A program made the position numbers and the translations under genes. The notes beneath the pieces were generated by a model. The model made no database searches. It was given only the letters and a program-made list of their open reading frames with translations, and was not told the origin of the DNA. This document shows, one piece after another, positions 54,563-62,918 of a DNA stretch of 64,000 bases. Position 1 is the stretch's first letter; each line of letters begins with the position of its first letter. Where the stretch lies: NCBI GenBank assembly GCA_947649645.1, contig CANSSP010000009.1, positions 48,236 to 112,235 on the forward strand, given 5' to 3'. Source of the stretch: an uncultured Roseburia sp. (GTDB taxonomy: Bacteria; Bacillota; Clostridia; Lachnospirales; Lachnospiraceae).

Positions 54563-55372
54563 ATGTTAATGAATGAGTTGTTGGAAAAGGAAAGTCATTC
54601 CGTGGAATATTCATGTTCTGTTGGGGCTGTCAATATTCCGAAAGAGAGAAATCTATATACGGTTCTTCGGAGAAAATACAGCAATCTGGCAAAAGAAGCT
54701 GTTTCACAGTTTTCTGCTCTTTATGACAGCTATACGAATTGCGATGATATTCTGCGGAAATCTTCTTCTGACTTTCAAAAGAGTATCTGTCCTTTGATTG
54801 ATGAAATCAAGAAAGAGCTTATCAGTATTGAACGTTATGACTGGGACTATGACACGATTTATCAGTATGCAAATGAACATGGATATCTGAATCCCTTTTA
54901 TGAGGCTTCGGATTCTGTCTGTGATAAAATCATTTCTGTAAATGAAGACCTGGAGGCACAGAAACAATATCGTCAGGAGCGGAAAGATAATCGTGCCAGA
55001 TGGGAAGGCGGCAGTTTTGGCGGTACGGTTGTAGACAACTATGCACATCAGGCAGAACTGGGAATGATGAACATTGCAGAAGGTATAGGACACAGTATAT
55101 GGAACGCCGGAGCAAATTCTGTCAGCAAAATGGTGGCAAATTCAGAACTGAAACAGATATTCGCAGACACGAAAACAAGGACAGTTATTGAGAAGGGCGT
55201 TTTTGAAGCGGCATTTGCTCTGCATCATGTATTGATAAAATTTATTTCAGATGCAAGGCAGGAAACGCTTTGGGGTATTCCGTCTGAAAATGATATAGCG
55301 ACAGCACAAAGACTTTTAAACAACATAAAAAGCGGCGCAGTTCCAAAAGAGAAAGTAAATCAAATCTATTAG
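54563..55372 (+). CDS. N-terminal part of a hypothetical protein, ended by an in-frame TAG
   Basis: The part has 269 residues and starts at 54563 after AAAGGAG. It begins with a short segment and then long helices (KYSNLAKEAVSQFSALYDSY, IDEIKKELISIERYDWDYD), a Gly-rich amphipathic segment (WEGGSFGGTVVDNYAHQAE) and another helical stretch. The TAG at 55370-55372 falls inside a continuous coding frame: reading through gives NQIY-x-EILALNPYNLEL without a break. The full protein would have 538 residues. The family is not known to me. Confidence 0.7.
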   Translation: MLMNELLEKESHSVEYSCSVGAVNIPKERNLYTVLRRKYSNLAKEAVSQFSALYDSYTNCDDILRKSSSDFQKSICPLIDEIKKELISIERYDWDYDTIYQYANEHGYLNPFYEASDSVCDKIISVNEDLEAQKQYRQERKDNRARWEGGSFGGTVVDNYAHQAELGMMNIAEGIGHSIWNAGANSVSKMVANSELKQIFADTKTRTVIEKGVFEAAFALHHVLIKFISDARQETLWGIPSENDIATAQRLLNNIKSGAVPKEKVNQIY

Positions 55373-55417
55373 GAAATTCTGGCACTGAATCCATACAATC
55401 TGGAACTGTTTGAAAAT

Positions 55418-56179
55418 ATGCTTTCCGTATTTGGAGATGAAAGCGGAGAACTGGGAACACTGGCAGATTATTATGGCGTTGCCCTGCAGGATTCCAAAGA
55501 CCGTCAGGCACTCCGATATGTAAAAGATATTCAGGGAGAAACCGAAGAAGATTCCGTAAAAGCAAAGGAGAAGCTGATTGAATATTGCGGGACTTTAAGT
55601 CTGCCTGTTACAGACGAACTGGATTGTATGAAATATATCAATCAAAGGTTAGAAGACTTCGACCTGCAGTACCGGACAGTGGATGGCGTTGTCTGTTCTA
55701 CCAGAGACTCTGCTGATTTCGCCCGTGAAGAGTTACAGGCATTACAGGCTTTCTTTGGCGAGATTGCGCCACCTACGTCTGAATCGCTGCTTGACTACGA
55801 GGCTGATTTATTGGCAAGAAGAACAGAGTTTGAAGAGCGGTTTTGTTCCGAATTAAAGCAGAAGTATTTAGACAAGATAAACGGGTACTTATCTGATTTT
55901 GACAAAAAATTCTGTACGACAGGACTGCTGAAAAAAGTAGACCGCAAGCAGGCCGGAAAAGACAGACTGTTAAAGGCAATGAAAAAAGCAGACACTTCAT
56001 CTCTGGAAAAAATTGAGGAGGTCAGAAAGGGTATGGAGGAGCTATTGCCGAAATTTGGGTTAGTCCAGGAGGATACAGCCGAAGCAGTCCAATATCTGGA
56101 AAAGCAGAAGGATAAAATCTTAAACCCGAAAAGCGGAATGGATATGATAAAAGGGCTTGGAAAGCTGTTCAAAAAATAA
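55418..56179 (+). CDS. C-terminal part of the same hypothetical protein, after the in-frame TAG
   Basis: It continues the frame of the gene at 54563. The first internal ATG (55418) has no ribosome site, so separate translation is doubtful. The sequence is helical and acidic (EDFDLQYRTVDGVV, then FAREELQALQAFFGE) with a Lys-rich end (DMIKGLGKLFKK). The coding quality stays good to the stop, so the mutation is recent, is suppressed, or is a sequencing error. Confidence 0.6.
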   Translation: MLSVFGDESGELGTLADYYGVALQDSKDRQALRYVKDIQGETEEDSVKAKEKLIEYCGTLSLPVTDELDCMKYINQRLEDFDLQYRTVDGVVCSTRDSADFAREELQALQAFFGEIAPPTSESLLDYEADLLARRTEFEERFCSELKQKYLDKINGYLSDFDKKFCTTGLLKKVDRKQAGKDRLLKAMKKADTSSLEKIEEVRKGMEELLPKFGLVQEDTAEAVQYLEKQKDKILNPKSGMDMIKGLGKLFKK

Positions 56180-56202
56180 ACTTGCGGACAAAAGGAGAAA
56201 TC

Positions 56203-56352
56203 ATGAAGAAGATACTGTTGATTCTTGCGGCAGTCGTCGGAATAGTGGTTCTTGTATGGCTGTTATCTTATGTGATTGGATTTTTATGGGAATTGTTTTG
56301 GGTGGTGGCAGCAATTTCCGGCATTGTATATATGGTTAAGAAATTCGGATAA
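56203..56352 (+). CDS. Small membrane protein
   Basis: The protein has 49 residues and starts at 56203 after AAAGGAG. Almost all of it is hydrophobic (LLILAAVVGIVVLVWLLSYV, then ELFWVVAAISGIVYMV), giving two membrane helices and a KKFG tail. It follows the split gene by 23 bases and probably belongs to the same transcript. The family is not recognised. Confidence 0.65.
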   Translation: MKKILLILAAVVGIVVLVWLLSYVIGFLWELFWVVAAISGIVYMVKKFG

Positions 56353-56410
56353 AAGAATTTATATGTATGTCAGTACAGAGAAATAAATATTTGGAAAGGC
56401 GGTGAAGGTC

Positions 56411-56539
56411 ATGCGTTGGAAATGTAAAAATTGTGGGAAAACGGCTGTAACAAATTCGGAAAGTGCAAAACCGACTAATGGAATTTGCAAAAAAGATAAA
56501 AACGGAAATGTGAAACAGCATGTTTGGGTGAAGGCTTAA
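56411..56539 (+). CDS. Very small zinc-ribbon-like protein
   Basis: The protein has 42 residues: MRWKCKNCGK at the start with a C-x-x-C pair, a single later Cys and a GNVKQHVWVKA end with His. The ribosome site is AAAGGCGGTGAAGG. It resembles short metal-binding accessory proteins, but three cysteines and one histidine make zinc binding only possible. Confidence 0.6.
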   Translation: MRWKCKNCGKTAVTNSESAKPTNGICKKDKNGNVKQHVWVKA

Positions 56540-56596
56540 TGACATTTTGAAATACATATTATTACCCTGAAATCATTTTAGAAAGGGGTGATATAT

Positions 56597-56674
56597 ATGC
56601 AGGCAGGAATCTTTATCAGTGCATGTGTCATAACAGTAGGCGTACTGGTGGCATTAGAGCATGTAACCGCATGA
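56597..56674 (+). CDS. Possible 25-residue membrane peptide
   Basis: ATG 56597 follows GAAAGGGGTG. The peptide reads as one hydrophobic helix (AGIFISACVITVGVLVALEH) with a short polar tail. Such short frames occur by chance; the good ribosome site and a terminator directly downstream are the support. Confidence 0.4.
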   Translation: MQAGIFISACVITVGVLVALEHVTA

Positions 56675-56693
56675 CAACAGAACCACACAATGG

Positions 56694-56735
56694 AATAAGG
56701 GCAATCAGCGTAACAGTTGATTGCCCTTATTTTTT
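56694..56735 (+). terminator. Rho-independent terminator
   Basis: AATAAGGGCAATCA pairs with TGATTGCCCTTATT around a short loop, followed by a T-run. It separates the left accessory group from the DUF1643 group. Confidence 0.85.
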
Positions 56736-56753
56736 ATGAAAAGGAGCAGTCAG

Positions 56754-57398
56754 ATGGAGAAAAACGTAATAGATAAGTTTGTAATGGAACGAAAAACTAT
56801 TTTCGACAAGGCAAGAAAAAAGCGGTTTGAGCTTACTTTTCAGATTCAGGGAGAGAAAGAGCAGAAAAAAATTCTGGTAATCGGCTTGAATCCGGCCAGT
56901 ACGGATATAAAAGTGTTGGATACCACAACCACATTTATTTTAAATAATCTGCTGCCCATGGGTTACACAACGATTACTATATGCAACCTGTATGCAGACC
57001 TGTGCAAGAAACTGAAACCCTCCGAGATTGCTAATAACAGGGAAAACCGGGCATATCTTCGGGATGTGTTAAAGCGTAAATTTGACACAATCCTTATCGG
57101 CTTTGGAAATACATTCACTGGAAATAAATTTGTGTCAGAGGAAAAACGTTATTTAAAAGAACTTTTAAAGGATTACAAGGACTGCAGCATGGATTTGGTG
57201 GATGAGGCTGAAAAATACGCAAGATTAAGGGCAACACATCCGTTAATGGCTGGTAGGTATTATCCGGGACAATGGAAATTAAGGCCATATCAATTTGAGG
57301 AAGTGAAAAAAGAAGCAAAAGAGGAGGCTCCAGGTGGAACAGATAAAAACGGTGAGAATCAGGAACATCAGCCAGTTGTACCTGCTAAAGCAGATTAA
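56754..57398 (+). CDS. DUF1643-family protein
   Basis: The protein has 214 residues. The motif ILVIGLNPASTD, then TTTFILNNLLPMGYTTITIC, N-L-Y and a C-terminal THPLMAGRYYPGQWKLRPY match DUF1643. The family is common in SCC elements of staphylococci and has no proven function; it resembles a uracil-DNA-glycosylase-like fold only loosely. ATG 56754 follows AAGGAG. The end overlaps the next gene by 65 bases. Confidence 0.85.
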   Translation: MEKNVIDKFVMERKTIFDKARKKRFELTFQIQGEKEQKKILVIGLNPASTDIKVLDTTTTFILNNLLPMGYTTITICNLYADLCKKLKPSEIANNRENRAYLRDVLKRKFDTILIGFGNTFTGNKFVSEEKRYLKELLKDYKDCSMDLVDEAEKYARLRATHPLMAGRYYPGQWKLRPYQFEEVKKEAKEEAPGGTDKNGENQEHQPVVPAKAD

Positions 57399-57702
57399 TT
57401 CCTGCTTAGGAAAACGGGAAATTTCCAAAGAGGTTATTCGCAGAATGTTCCGCATTGTCCATTCAGGGAAACTTGGAAAAAAGGGCTTTTTGGTTTTGTG
57501 CCTGAATAAGATAGAAGATGATTATTATGGCATGGAGGAGGCCGTTGGTATGTATCCAGGCCGGATGTGGCTGGATGAGAATATGGGAACTATAGAGGTA
57601 AAAAGTGGCTGCCGGAAGAAAGCCGACTGGTACATAGCCTATGCGAAAGTAAACGGCCAGAGGATTTATGTTCTTTATCAACCAAAGGAACGGCATAATT
57701 AG
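57334..57702 (+). CDS. Hypothetical protein
   Basis: The protein has 122 residues and starts at GTG 57334 after AGAGGAGG within the end of the DUF1643 gene. It reads as a basic helical start (ISQLYLLKQINSCLGKREIS) and a compact beta-rich end (WYIAYAKVNGQRIYVLYQPK). It is followed directly by another hypothetical gene. I recognise no family. Confidence 0.65.
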   Translation: MEQIKTVRIRNISQLYLLKQINSCLGKREISKEVIRRMFRIVHSGKLGKKGFLVLCLNKIEDDYYGMEEAVGMYPGRMWLDENMGTIEVKSGCRKKADWYIAYAKVNGQRIYVLYQPKERHN

Positions 57703-57712
57703 GAGGGATTAT

Positions 57713-58459
57713 ATGACGGGTATAAGATTTAAAGACTGGGAAACATTTTTAAGGTATGTTGGGAGTCAGGAGAAGATGAAGCATAAGGAAGAATGGAGAA
57801 AAGCCACAGAATTATGGGACATGGACGACCTGGAACCGGGAGAGTGGAAGGGCATGGAAAAGATATTGTCACCCTCTAACTATGAGGAATTAGCAATGCG
57901 TTTGGGGACTGTGGAGGTAAGGTCATTCCGGTTGCCTTTTGAATCAGACGGAATGATTTTCTATGCCGCAGGGAAGGAAGAAGGCGACGGAGGTTATTTC
58001 TGTATGGGCTATGGATTTGTGGAAGAAAATGAAACGAACCCTTCAAAAAGCCGTTATGTTCCGTTACCTGTCCGGAAGGAAGGAGAAAAGGCCAGCTTTT
58101 ATAAGATTGGAACAGAGCAGGAGTATTGGAGTTATTATGCGAAGCTGTCAGAAAGAGTTCCAGGCAAAGTATTGGCGCAGGTGCTTTTAAAAGCGGAAAT
58201 ACTGGATAATTATTACGGAACAGAACGGGATATAGAGAAAGACATGGGCGGCTTCTGTATGATTATCCCTGAGCTGGAAGAAAGGGCTAATGTATATCAG
58301 GAACTTTTTAAAAAATATGGCTTGCAGGAAGAACTGTATGAATATCGGGACATCATAGTAGGAGAAGAAAAAGACTGGATAGAAGAACTGTTTCTTGTTG
58401 GAACGGAATATGGCATTGTAATATTCTGTCCGAAAGGATTAACGGAGGTAGAAGAATGA
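57713..58459 (+). CDS. Hypothetical protein
   Basis: The protein has 248 residues, soluble and acidic. It starts at 57713 after AGGAGG, 10 bases after the previous stop. Segments such as WEKMEKILSPSNYEEL-like helices (57850-57900) and GGYFCMGYGFVEENE, then MGGFCMIIPELEERANVYQE, show a mixed fold. No motif points to an enzyme. Its stop overlaps a 49-residue protein gene by 4 bases, so the three genes form one coupled group. Confidence 0.65.
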   Translation: MTGIRFKDWETFLRYVGSQEKMKHKEEWRKATELWDMDDLEPGEWKGMEKILSPSNYEELAMRLGTVEVRSFRLPFESDGMIFYAAGKEEGDGGYFCMGYGFVEENETNPSKSRYVPLPVRKEGEKASFYKIGTEQEYWSYYAKLSERVPGKVLAQVLLKAEILDNYYGTERDIEKDMGGFCMIIPELEERANVYQELFKKYGLQEELYEYRDIIVGEEKDWIEELFLVGTEYGIVIFCPKGLTEVEE

Positions 58460-58605
58460 TATTAGGTTTATTAACAGCAGCAGGTAGTGTATTGACATCT
58501 GGTGTTATCATTGAGGCGGTGACGTCCGGTGTAGGTTTGGGAATCAGTGTCTATGTGGCTTCAAAAGGAGTGCGGCAGGCGGCAAAGAGAGGGAATAGAA
58601 AATAA
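58456..58605 (+). CDS. Small Gly/Ala-rich membrane protein
   Basis: The protein has 49 residues: a hydrophobic start (LGLLTAAGSVLTSGVIIEAV), a Gly/Val segment and a basic tail (KGVRQAAKRGNRK). GGAGG lies before the ATG, which overlaps the previous stop by ATGA. It looks like a short amphipathic membrane peptide. The family is unknown. Confidence 0.6.
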   Translation: MILGLLTAAGSVLTSGVIIEAVTSGVGLGISVYVASKGVRQAAKRGNRK

Positions 58606-58615
58606 GTAATTGCAG

Positions 58616-58653
58616 AACTGTGGCGATAACTAAGACAGGTTATTGCCGCAGTT
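58616..58653 (+). other. Long hairpin after the accessory gene group
   Basis: AACTGTGGCGATAAC pairs with GTTATTGCCGCAGTT over 15 positions (two G-T) around a short loop. T residues follow only about 20 bases later, so it is a weak terminator or processing signal. Confidence 0.5.
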
Positions 58654-58770
58654 TGTCACATTACCATATTTTTTTGTTTTTTATGTAAAAGTGAGACGAG
58701 GGAAAAATGTAGCACGAATCAGATAAGTATAGTAAAATAAATAATACTTATTATACAAGGGGGAGAGATT

Positions 58771-59805
58771 GTGAGTGCGGATAGCCAAAAGAAATCTTAT
58801 GCGGATTTTATAAAAGAAATAGTGAGAAAAAAATATGGAGAGTTCACATTATCAAATTCTGATAATAGTGATACTGATAACAGTGCTGTTAGAAATTTAA
58901 AACGGGATTTAAAAAATTTGTTGAAGGGCTTAGGTTATGAGGATATTTTAAAGAATGAGTTATACATACAGGAAAACAAAAAGATTTTCCCCGAATACAT
59001 ATTGGCATTTTTTGAAGTGTTATTGTTGCTTCCGTCAGGAAAGAAGGACACTTTGGGAAGTAAAATAAAAAATAGAAGGTTTTTGGAGATAACGGAAGAT
59101 GAGATAGAAGATTTCGCCGAAAAAATATGGGAAACTTTTCAAACATATGGAAAATCCATCATTGTCAAAGGATTGGAATCTGACAGAAAAAAAGAGCTGG
59201 ATGATATGATTGATGAAGCTGAGGACTTGGACGAAGTAGAAAATGACTGGGATAGTGACGTGGAAGAAGAATATGTCCACCGTAGGTGGGAATTATTGAG
59301 CAAAGCAGAAATGTATGCTGAGGAGGTTAAAAAAGTCCTGGAAAATAAGAAAAAAATCATGCAGGCAGAGAAACGCATGGGAACAATGGTTCAGGAGAGA
59401 ATAAAAGAGCTATTAGATTTGCCGGAGATTTTAGACAGAAAGATAGATATTCTGGAAGATTACAGAAGCGATATTGATGAGCTGAAAGATATTCCTTTTA
59501 CAATGCCGTCAAATCATATTACTGCCGTACAGGAGGCTGAGAAATCTCAGCGGCATTACATTACCAGTGGAGAAAAATTATTTTTGCTGGAGCAATTTGA
59601 AATATATTTAGAAACATATTTGGCTGATTGGGAAGAATTTTTAAAGACTTATAAAAAGAAATTTGAAACTGCTGAAGAAGAATATTTTAGTGGAAAGAGA
59701 GAGGAACTTCCTGATATGGCTCAAATATTTGTAAAGACCATGTTAAAAAAATACATGAATAATAAATATAACACAAATAAAAATACAGAAAATATAATGC
59801 AGTAA
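58771..59805 (+). CDS. Hypothetical coiled-coil protein
   Basis: The protein has 344 residues and starts at GTG 58771 after GGGGGAGAG. It is strongly charged and helical, with a probable coiled coil at about 130-260 (ELDDMIDEAEDLDEVENDWD, EVKKVLENKKKIMQAEKRMG). Base composition is more A+T-rich than any neighbour. No membrane segment or catalytic motif is visible. It stands alone between the accessory group and the replication gene. Confidence 0.65.
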   Translation: MSADSQKKSYADFIKEIVRKKYGEFTLSNSDNSDTDNSAVRNLKRDLKNLLKGLGYEDILKNELYIQENKKIFPEYILAFFEVLLLLPSGKKDTLGSKIKNRRFLEITEDEIEDFAEKIWETFQTYGKSIIVKGLESDRKKELDDMIDEAEDLDEVENDWDSDVEEEYVHRRWELLSKAEMYAEEVKKVLENKKKIMQAEKRMGTMVQERIKELLDLPEILDRKIDILEDYRSDIDELKDIPFTMPSNHITAVQEAEKSQRHYITSGEKLFLLEQFEIYLETYLADWEEFLKTYKKKFETAEEEYFSGKREELPDMAQIFVKTMLKKYMNNKYNTNKNTENIMQ

Positions 59806-60031
59806 TTTTTTAAGTATTGGCTTATTGGCTGATACTTTTTTTGTTTAATCGCAATCTTTTATGTCAAGAGGTCAAAAAAATCGAAAGAATTTGAGTAATA
59901 TCTATATTAGATTAGCAGTGATATACTCTACTCGTAACGTTACAGAAAGCAGTATGTATGTAACTTGAAAACATCATAGCCTATCCGGAAGGGCGATGGA
60001 TACGTTTTTTGATAGTGGAGGAAAGACTTGC

Positions 60032-62545
60032 ATGAAAAATTTAAACGAGCTTCAAAAAGAAGTGCTAAAAACATTTGAGATACTGGTAGAGCCGGGGCAA
60101 TTTACAGAAGTTAGAATATTAAACACCAAACAAGGGACTCTTTCAGGCTATTACAATGATGTAGATAAGCTGATTGAGCATATCCAGCGTTATGACGGGC
60201 AGTACAATATTTACATCACAATGAACGCTTTAAGCGAAGGAATTGAGGCCAGAGGCAAGAACCATCTAAAGAATTATGCGAAGAATACAACCAGCGACAA
60301 GGAAATCCGCTGCCGTAGATGGATTCTCATTGACTTAGACCCGGAACGTCCAGCCGGAATCTCCAGCACAGAGCAGGAGTTAAAGCTGTCTGAGGAATTG
60401 GGCAGGAAAATTCAGGGTTATTTAACAGACTGTGGATTCCCGGAGCCTGTAACCGCATTAAGCGGAAACGGCTTTCATCTTTTATATCCTGTGGAACTTC
60501 CCAATACACCGGAAATGACAAGTCTGGCAAAGGGCTTTCTTGGCGCATTGGATTCAAGGTTTTCTACAGAGCAGGTAAAGGTCGATACAACAACCTATAA
60601 TGCGGCCAGAATTACAAAGCTTTATGGTACAGTTTCCTGCAAGGGAGACTCCACAGAAGAACGTCCACACAGGCGTTCCAAAATCCTGTATGCACCAAAG
60701 AAACGAGTGCCGGTAGCGATTGAGCTGTTACAGCAGATTGCGGCGCAGTGTGTGGAGAAAGGGAATAAAAAGAAAACAGTGAATAGAAATGAGAAACGTG
60801 AGCCTGCCAGAAGCATATCAGGGAGCAAGATGGAGTTTGATTTGCGTTTATGGCTGGAATCCCATGAGATTCTCGTCGCAAGGGAAAAGCAGGTAGAGAA
60901 TGGCATGTGCTATGTTTTGGAGTCCTGCCCATGGAATCAGGAACATTCCAAGGACAATGGGGCTTATGTCATACAGTTTGATGATGGTGGGATTGCGGCT
61001 GGCTGTCACCATGATAGCTGTAAGGAAGAAAACTGGGAAACCCTCTGGCGTATGCTGGAGGGTGAGAAGCCTATGCCGTCAGTGAAAAAAGCAAAGACAG
61101 AGAATCTTCCGTCAGCAGAAAAAGAAAGCCCGGTGGATGTTCTTTTAAGACTGATAGAGGAGCAGGGTCATATTCCGTTCCGAAGCACAGAAGGGGAGGC
61201 TTTTATCCAGATTCCAAACAAGGGCAGTTTTGTGAATTATCCGCTTAAATCGGAATATTACCAGATGTGGCTGAGGAATTTGTATTATCAGACCTACAAC
61301 CGTGGCAGCCGGAATGATATGATTCAGGCAGTCATGGAAACTCTTGTGGCAAAAGCGCATTGCCAGGGAAAGGAATATCCGGTATACAATCGGTTTGCTT
61401 TCCATGAGGGCCGCCTGTATTATAACCTGGCGAACGAAGATTCCACTGTGCTTTGTGTTGACGAGTCGGGAACGAAATGCTGCAATGAGCCGCCGGTCAG
61501 GTTGATAACAAGAAAAACCTTACGCCCACAGCCTATGCCGCAAAAAGGGGAATCGTTTAGGAAACTGATGAGTAAATATTACCATTTTGCCAGTAAGCCA
61601 GACCGGATTCTTCATAACGTTATATTGGTTGTCAGGCTCATAACAGGGATTGAGCAGCCTATCGTTATCTACAAAGGCGGCAAAGGCTCCTCAAAGACCA
61701 CTTCCATGGAAATGGATAAACGCTGTCTGGATATATCCAGCAACAATGTAACGGTCATGCCGAAAAATGAGGAGGACTTTCTGCTTCTTCTGGAATCACA
61801 GGATATTGTCTGTCTGGACAACATGGATTCCATTACAAAAAGTCAGGCAAATATTTTCTGCCAGGTAGTGACGGGGGCAACAGCGGTTAAGAGAAAGAAG
61901 TATTCAGACAGCGAATTGTGCGAGATTAATATAAAGTCTGTTGTGTATATGAATGGAATCCATCTGCTTTCCGACCGTTCCGATTTCCTTGACCGCTGTG
62001 TATTTCTGAATATGAAAGCCATATCATCAGAAAAACGCAGGAGCAAAAAAGACGTCATGGAAGAATTTGAAGCGGATAAGCCCTGTATCCTTTATAGAAT
62101 GTTTGAGTGTCTTTCCAGAGCTATGGAAATTGAGCCTTTGATAGAAGTAAATATAGACGACCGACTTCTTGATTTTTTAAAATGGGGGTGTGCCGTAGCA
62201 GAGGCTATGGGGTATGGACAGGAGAAATTTTTAGAGGCATATCAGAAAAACCGTACTCGTCTGAACGAGGAGCTTTTGGAAGAAGATGAGGTTGCCGGGG
62301 CAGTCATGGATTATCTGGAGGAATCCGGGAATTTTGAAGGAGCAATGAGCGAACTAAGCGCAGAATTGTCTGAAATGCTCTATGAAAAAGGAGTGTATGC
62401 CAGCAATAAAATCAAACAGGCGAACCACTTATCAAGGAGATTAAAAGAACTGGAGACCGGACTGCACAATGTTGGGATTTCCGTGGAGATAGGGAAAAAC
62501 AACGGGAAACGTTTTGTAAAAATCAGCAGAGAGAATACAGAATAA
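60032..62545 (+). CDS. Primase-helicase-like replication protein of the element
   Basis: The protein has 837 residues. The N-terminal part resembles archaeo-eukaryotic primase/PrimPol proteins of phages and plasmids: IDLDPERPAGIS at about 100 gives acidic metal ligands and LSGNGFHLLYPVEL at about 144 the usual S-G-N-G-x-H. A Cys/His patch (CPWNQEHSKDNGAYV, GCHHDSCKEENW) could bind zinc. The C-terminal ATPase has Walker A KGGKGSSKTTS at about 547 and Walker B DIVCLDNMDS at about 590. ATG 60032 with GGAGG is preferred to 59996. The gap 59806-60031 holds only a weak hairpin and a TAACGTTA palindrome. Confidence 0.85.
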   Translation: MKNLNELQKEVLKTFEILVEPGQFTEVRILNTKQGTLSGYYNDVDKLIEHIQRYDGQYNIYITMNALSEGIEARGKNHLKNYAKNTTSDKEIRCRRWILIDLDPERPAGISSTEQELKLSEELGRKIQGYLTDCGFPEPVTALSGNGFHLLYPVELPNTPEMTSLAKGFLGALDSRFSTEQVKVDTTTYNAARITKLYGTVSCKGDSTEERPHRRSKILYAPKKRVPVAIELLQQIAAQCVEKGNKKKTVNRNEKREPARSISGSKMEFDLRLWLESHEILVAREKQVENGMCYVLESCPWNQEHSKDNGAYVIQFDDGGIAAGCHHDSCKEENWETLWRMLEGEKPMPSVKKAKTENLPSAEKESPVDVLLRLIEEQGHIPFRSTEGEAFIQIPNKGSFVNYPLKSEYYQMWLRNLYYQTYNRGSRNDMIQAVMETLVAKAHCQGKEYPVYNRFAFHEGRLYYNLANEDSTVLCVDESGTKCCNEPPVRLITRKTLRPQPMPQKGESFRKLMSKYYHFASKPDRILHNVILVVRLITGIEQPIVIYKGGKGSSKTTSMEMDKRCLDISSNNVTVMPKNEEDFLLLLESQDIVCLDNMDSITKSQANIFCQVVTGATAVKRKKYSDSELCEINIKSVVYMNGIHLLSDRSDFLDRCVFLNMKAISSEKRRSKKDVMEEFEADKPCILYRMFECLSRAMEIEPLIEVNIDDRLLDFLKWGCAVAEAMGYGQEKFLEAYQKNRTRLNEELLEEDEVAGAVMDYLEESGNFEGAMSELSAELSEMLYEKGVYASNKIKQANHLSRRLKELETGLHNVGISVEIGKNNGKRFVKISRENTE

Positions 62546-62663
62546 GACGATAAGGACAGTACGGACGATAAAAAACAAAAAAAAGGTAGAGAAGTCTGTT
62601 GATAAAAAAGCAGCATTACTTAATGTGTATAATTTTTTTTGATAAAAGACCGTCCTTACCGTC
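62546..62663. repeat. Long-range inverted repeat between primase-helicase and recombinase genes
   Basis: The 15 bases at 62546-62560 (GACGATAAGGACAGT) match the reverse complement of 62649-62663 (GACGGTAAGGACGGT) at 13 positions. It lies in the 170-base gap between the two genes; it may be an operator or structured leader. Confidence 0.35.
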
Positions 62664-62715
62664 TTTATTGTCCCGCTTAAAAAAATCATGCCTGTATATT
62701 GGAGGAATCTGGAAG

Positions 62716-62811
62716 ATGAATGAGTTAAAACAAGAGGAATGGCTGGAAACGCTTATGTCAATCCTGTCACAGCTTATTGTTGAGTTCTATTTAAAAGAGA
62801 AGGAATCGTAA
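62716..62811 (+). CDS. Very small protein upstream of the serine recombinase
   Basis: The protein has 31 residues (MNELKQEEWLETLMSILSQL, then a short polar end) and starts after GGAGGAATCTGGAAG. It reads as one amphipathic helix. A small gene between a replication gene and the recombinase genes is also a feature of SCC elements. Confidence 0.55.
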   Translation: MNELKQEEWLETLMSILSQLIVEFYLKEKES

Positions 62812-62918
62812 TTACATAAGAAAAATACAGACTGGGAGTTTCAGGCTCCCGGTCTGGAAGGATAGATAGAATATATATTATAGATTTGAAATATAAGATA
62901 GAAAGGCAGGGACAACAA

